Positions 3,983 to 6,338 of a stretch of DNA of 6,338 nt are shown piece after piece; the stretch's first letter is position 1, and every line of letters starts with the position of its first letter. The translations under genes and the position numbers were made by a program. This DNA is from Chthoniobacteraceae bacterium (GTDB taxonomy: Bacteria > Verrucomicrobiota > Verrucomicrobiia > Chthoniobacterales > Chthoniobacteraceae): positions 1-6,338 of the forward strand of contig CANJYI010000171.1 of NCBI GenBank assembly GCA_947478975.1, in the 5' to 3' direction. Under the pieces are notes generated by a model that saw nothing but the letters and a program-made list of their open reading frames with translations, searched no databases and had not been told where the DNA came from.

Positions 3983-6338
3983 CTAACGGGACCGGAAGAT
4001 CTCGCTTAGCAGACACTCCACCACGAGCGTCCTGACACCCATCCCCTGCCCCTTGAGTTTTGAATGCAACTCCCCAAGGAGGAATTCGTCGGCCGGCTCC
4101 ATGTGGCGGCCGGCGGCATAACTGAGAAACTGGCGGATCAGGTGCCGGGTAAAAAGATCTTCGCGGGTTTCGCGGATGATCTTCTTGAAGCCGGCGAAGT
4201 CCTTATACGCTTCCCCCGAGGGAAATTCACCGCTGGCATCCACCGCTGGAGCGGGCGCCTTGCTGTTCTTTGCCTTTGGATAATTGTTCCGCCACCGGCC
4301 GGTGGGGTCAAAAGACTCGAGGCTAAACCCGAGCGGATCGATTTTGCGATGGCACTCGGCGCAGGTGGCATCGGCGCGGTGTTTGGCAAGACGCTCGCGA
4401 ATGGTGGTGGCGCCGGTGACATCCGGCTCGATCGCGGGAACAACATCGGGCGGCTTGGGCGGCGGCACGCCGAGGATGTTTTCGCTCACCCACACCCCGC
4501 GGGTGACAGGCGAAGTCTCCACCCCGTTTGCGCTGACCGCCAAAACCCCCGCCATGCCGAGCAGTCCGCCGCGACGCGGGTTGCCCGTGAGGCTCACCTT
4601 TTGGAACCCGTCGGCGAGTTTGAGCGACGCCTTTTCCGGAAGCTCGTAGAGCTTCGCTAACTTTTTGTCCACAAACGTGTAATCGGCATCTAGCAGGAGC
4701 GCCGCCGAGCCGTCACGCGCCAGCAGATCATGGAAGAACATGCGCACCTCCGCCTTCATCGAGGCGGGAAGATCCTCGGCGTAATAGGCGCGGTTTGTTT
4801 CGCGCGGGGGAGGCATACCGCCCAGATCACGGAGATTGAGCCAGCCGTCGATGAAGCCGTTTACAAAACCGCTGGAGCGTCCGTCGGAAAGCATGCGGGC
4901 GGCCTGGTTCCGCAACTCGCCGGTCTGAGACAGCGTGCCGTCCTTCGCCGCTGCGAGCAGGGCGGCGTCAGGAGGGGCGGCCCATAAGGCGTAGGAAAGG
5001 CGCGAGGCAAGGTCGTAGGGGCTGAGCGCCTTTGTGGCCTCATCCGTGATCTCGCTAAGGTAGAGAAAGGAGGGCGAGCAAAGGATCAGTTTCAACGCAT
5101 CCAGGACGGCCTGCCGCTGGGTCGCCTTTGCGGCAATCCGCTTCTCATAAAAGGCCGCGATCGGCTGCCGGTCCGAGTCCGTGAGCGGCCGGCGGTACGC
5201 CTTCTCTGCAAAGGCCAGCAGCTGTGCGAGCGCCTGCTCGGGCTGGAAGCCAGCCCCGCCAAAAACGGCAATCTCCTCGGCCCGCCCCCCTGTTTCTGGA
5301 ATGGGGCCGCGAATTTTGACTTCGCTGATCCGTATGTGGGGAAGTTTGCCTTCGTTTAAGAGCAAAGTGCGGCTTACGTCGGACTTTTCCGTGCGTCCCT
5401 GAAACTCATCCTTGTAGCGCTTGTTGATGGCGATGACGGAGGCCCGGGATTCATAGGGACCGTTGGGAAAGATAAACCGGGGCGTTTGACCGGCCTCCAG
5501 CCAGATGCTGAATTTGAGCCGCGTCGGCTTGTCGTCTGGCACCGTGGAACTGGCAAGCAGCGGCTCGATGGACTGGGGATAGTGAATGTGGCCCTTGGTG
5601 ACATCGCCGGGCACCACCCCGAGGAGGAAGGGCTCGGAGAAATCGATTCCAAAAATCGCAGGATCGTAATGCGTGTCGCGATGCATCGCCTGGGCTTCCA
5701 CTTCCAGCTCGTAGATGCCGGAGGCTGGCACGCCCTTTTTGAAATCCTCAATGTGGCCGTAACCGCCTTGGCGCGTGTCAGTGTTGGGCTGCTCGTAGAG
5801 GTTCAGATAGCGGAAGTTGAATGCAGACTTGTGCGGGCCCTCCAGCTCTTCGTACTGGCGGAAGTTGCTGTTGAAGCTCCAGTGCATCGGCTCCATCGGG
5901 GGCACGCCGAGCCGCGTCTCAACGAGCCGGTTTGCCGCCTGGAAGTACTGGTCCACGAGGAAGCCCGAGGTCACGAGCGTCTGCCCGATGGTATCCATGT
6001 GGTGGCTGGTTTTCTCCTTGGGAAAATCAGCAGTCAGACCCAGCGTGTCGACCCGCCGGCCGAACAGGGTTGCGAGGGTGTTCTCGTATTCCCGGAGGGA
6101 AAGGCGCCGCATCACGGTGCTCGCGCCCGAACTCGTGATCTTTCCGCGGGCGGCCACGGTTCCCTCTCGAAGCACCCGGAGCAGCGCCAGACGCTCCTCA
6201 TCGCTGGGCTGGGGTGCCTTTTTCGGCGGCATCTCCTTCAAAACGACCTGGTCGATGATGTCCTTGGCGGTGACAAGGTCGGCCTCCGACTTGAGCGGGA
6301 GCGCGAAGGTTTCAAATTCGCGGTCGCCCTTCTGCACC
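3983..6338 (-). CDS. PSD-family c-type cytochrome protein (DUF1587/1595/1592/1588/1585), 5' end off right edge
   Basis: At least 784 codons are visible. The frame is open to the edge, so the GTG at 6337 is not taken as the start. The visible part begins in the tail of a planctomycete-type cytochrome c domain (PSCyt1), ending in a VLKEMPPKKAP motif at 32-42. Then come PSD3 (about 76-140, MRRLSLREYENTLATLFG), a beta-rich insert (about 200-345, GIYELEVEAQAM and KFSIWLEAG), PSD5 (about 368-428, AYRRPLTDSD), PSD4 (about 438-565, YDLASRLSYALWAAPPD), and PSCyt3 (about 583-683, RRGGLLGMAGVL, ETSPVTRGVWV). A heme-c motif CAECH at 659-663 is followed by KIDPLGFSLESFDPTGRW. PSD2 fills about 705-782. Known: these are large exported proteins of Planctomycetes and Verrucomicrobia, and their biochemical role is poorly defined. 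Export is inferred from the heme motif. The signal peptide and any first CxxCH lie outside the window. The gene is convergent with the MCP-Cache gene and shows no functional tie to it. Confidence 0.88.
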   Translation of the reverse strand, partial: VQKGDREFETFALPLKSEADLVTAKDIIDQVVLKEMPPKKAPQPSDEERLALLRVLREGTVAARGKITSSGASTVMRRLSLREYENTLATLFGRRVDTLGLTADFPKEKTSHHMDTIGQTLVTSGFLVDQYFQAANRLVETRLGVPPMEPMHWSFNSNFRQYEELEGPHKSAFNFRYLNLYEQPNTDTRQGGYGHIEDFKKGVPASGIYELEVEAQAMHRDTHYDPAIFGIDFSEPFLLGVVPGDVTKGHIHYPQSIEPLLASSTVPDDKPTRLKFSIWLEAGQTPRFIFPNGPYESRASVIAINKRYKDEFQGRTEKSDVSRTLLLNEGKLPHIRISEVKIRGPIPETGGRAEEIAVFGGAGFQPEQALAQLLAFAEKAYRRPLTDSDRQPIAAFYEKRIAAKATQRQAVLDALKLILCSPSFLYLSEITDEATKALSPYDLASRLSYALWAAPPDAALLAAAKDGTLSQTGELRNQAARMLSDGRSSGFVNGFIDGWLNLRDLGGMPPPRETNRAYYAEDLPASMKAEVRMFFHDLLARDGSAALLLDADYTFVDKKLAKLYELPEKASLKLADGFQKVSLTGNPRRGGLLGMAGVLAVSANGVETSPVTRGVWVSENILGVPPPKPPDVVPAIEPDVTGATTIRERLAKHRADATCAECHRKIDPLGFSLESFDPTGRWRNNYPKAKNSKAPAPAVDASGEFPSGEAYKDFAGFKKIIRETREDLFTRHLIRQFLSYAAGRHMEPADEFLLGELHSKLKGQGMGVRTLVVECLLSEIFRSR

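Noticed and set aside
4064..4660. Plus-strand frame of 198 codons
   Set aside because: It is antisense to the PSCyt3/PSD2 part of the right-end gene, where the CxxCH and domain motifs are unambiguous.

Overview
The window reads as bacterial chromosome of moderately high GC from a motile organism. The best taxonomic pointer is the long gene at the right end, which has the PSD3-PSD5-PSD4-PSCyt3-PSD2 (DUF1587/1595/1592/1588/1585) domain order. That family is most abundant in Planctomycetes and Verrucomicrobia, with some in Acidobacteria. I favour the Verrucomicrobia/Planctomycetes group, but this is inference from one family. None of the predicted starts has a clear Shine-Dalgarno sequence.

Layout, left to right. 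(1) Positions 1-111, minus strand: the first 37 codons of a membrane-anchored methyl-accepting chemotaxis protein (MCP) that continues off the left edge. (2) Positions 112-657: no intact gene, but possible decayed coding sequence. (3) Positions 658-1191, minus: a stand-alone CheX phosphatase. (4) Positions 1417-1860, minus: a CheY-type single receiver with a proline-rich tail. (5) Positions 1881-2573, minus: an N-terminal HDOD fragment fused to a second CheX domain, ending 20 bp before the CheY gene. (6) Positions 2574-2898: a divergent intergenic region with a GC-rich hairpin. (7) Positions 2899-3951, plus: a soluble MCP-like protein with unusual order, a short MCP hairpin tip first and a double-Cache-like sensor region after it, with no membrane segment. 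(8) Positions 3983-6338, minus: a c-type-cytochrome PSD-family protein, cut off at its N-terminus by the right edge and convergent with gene 7.

The left two thirds look like one chemosensory accessory locus. Two CheX-type phosphatase domains, both with the E-x-x-N signature, lie beside one CheY-like receiver, a membrane MCP and a divergent cytosolic receptor-like protein. No CheA, CheW, CheR or CheB is intact here. The simplest model is that the receiver is phosphorylated by a kinase encoded elsewhere and dephosphorylated by one or both CheX proteins, with the two receptor-like proteins supplying input. The most unusual points are the HDOD-CheX fusion and the inverted, cytosolic MCP-Cache protein. 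The PSD-family gene appears to be an unrelated neighbour.
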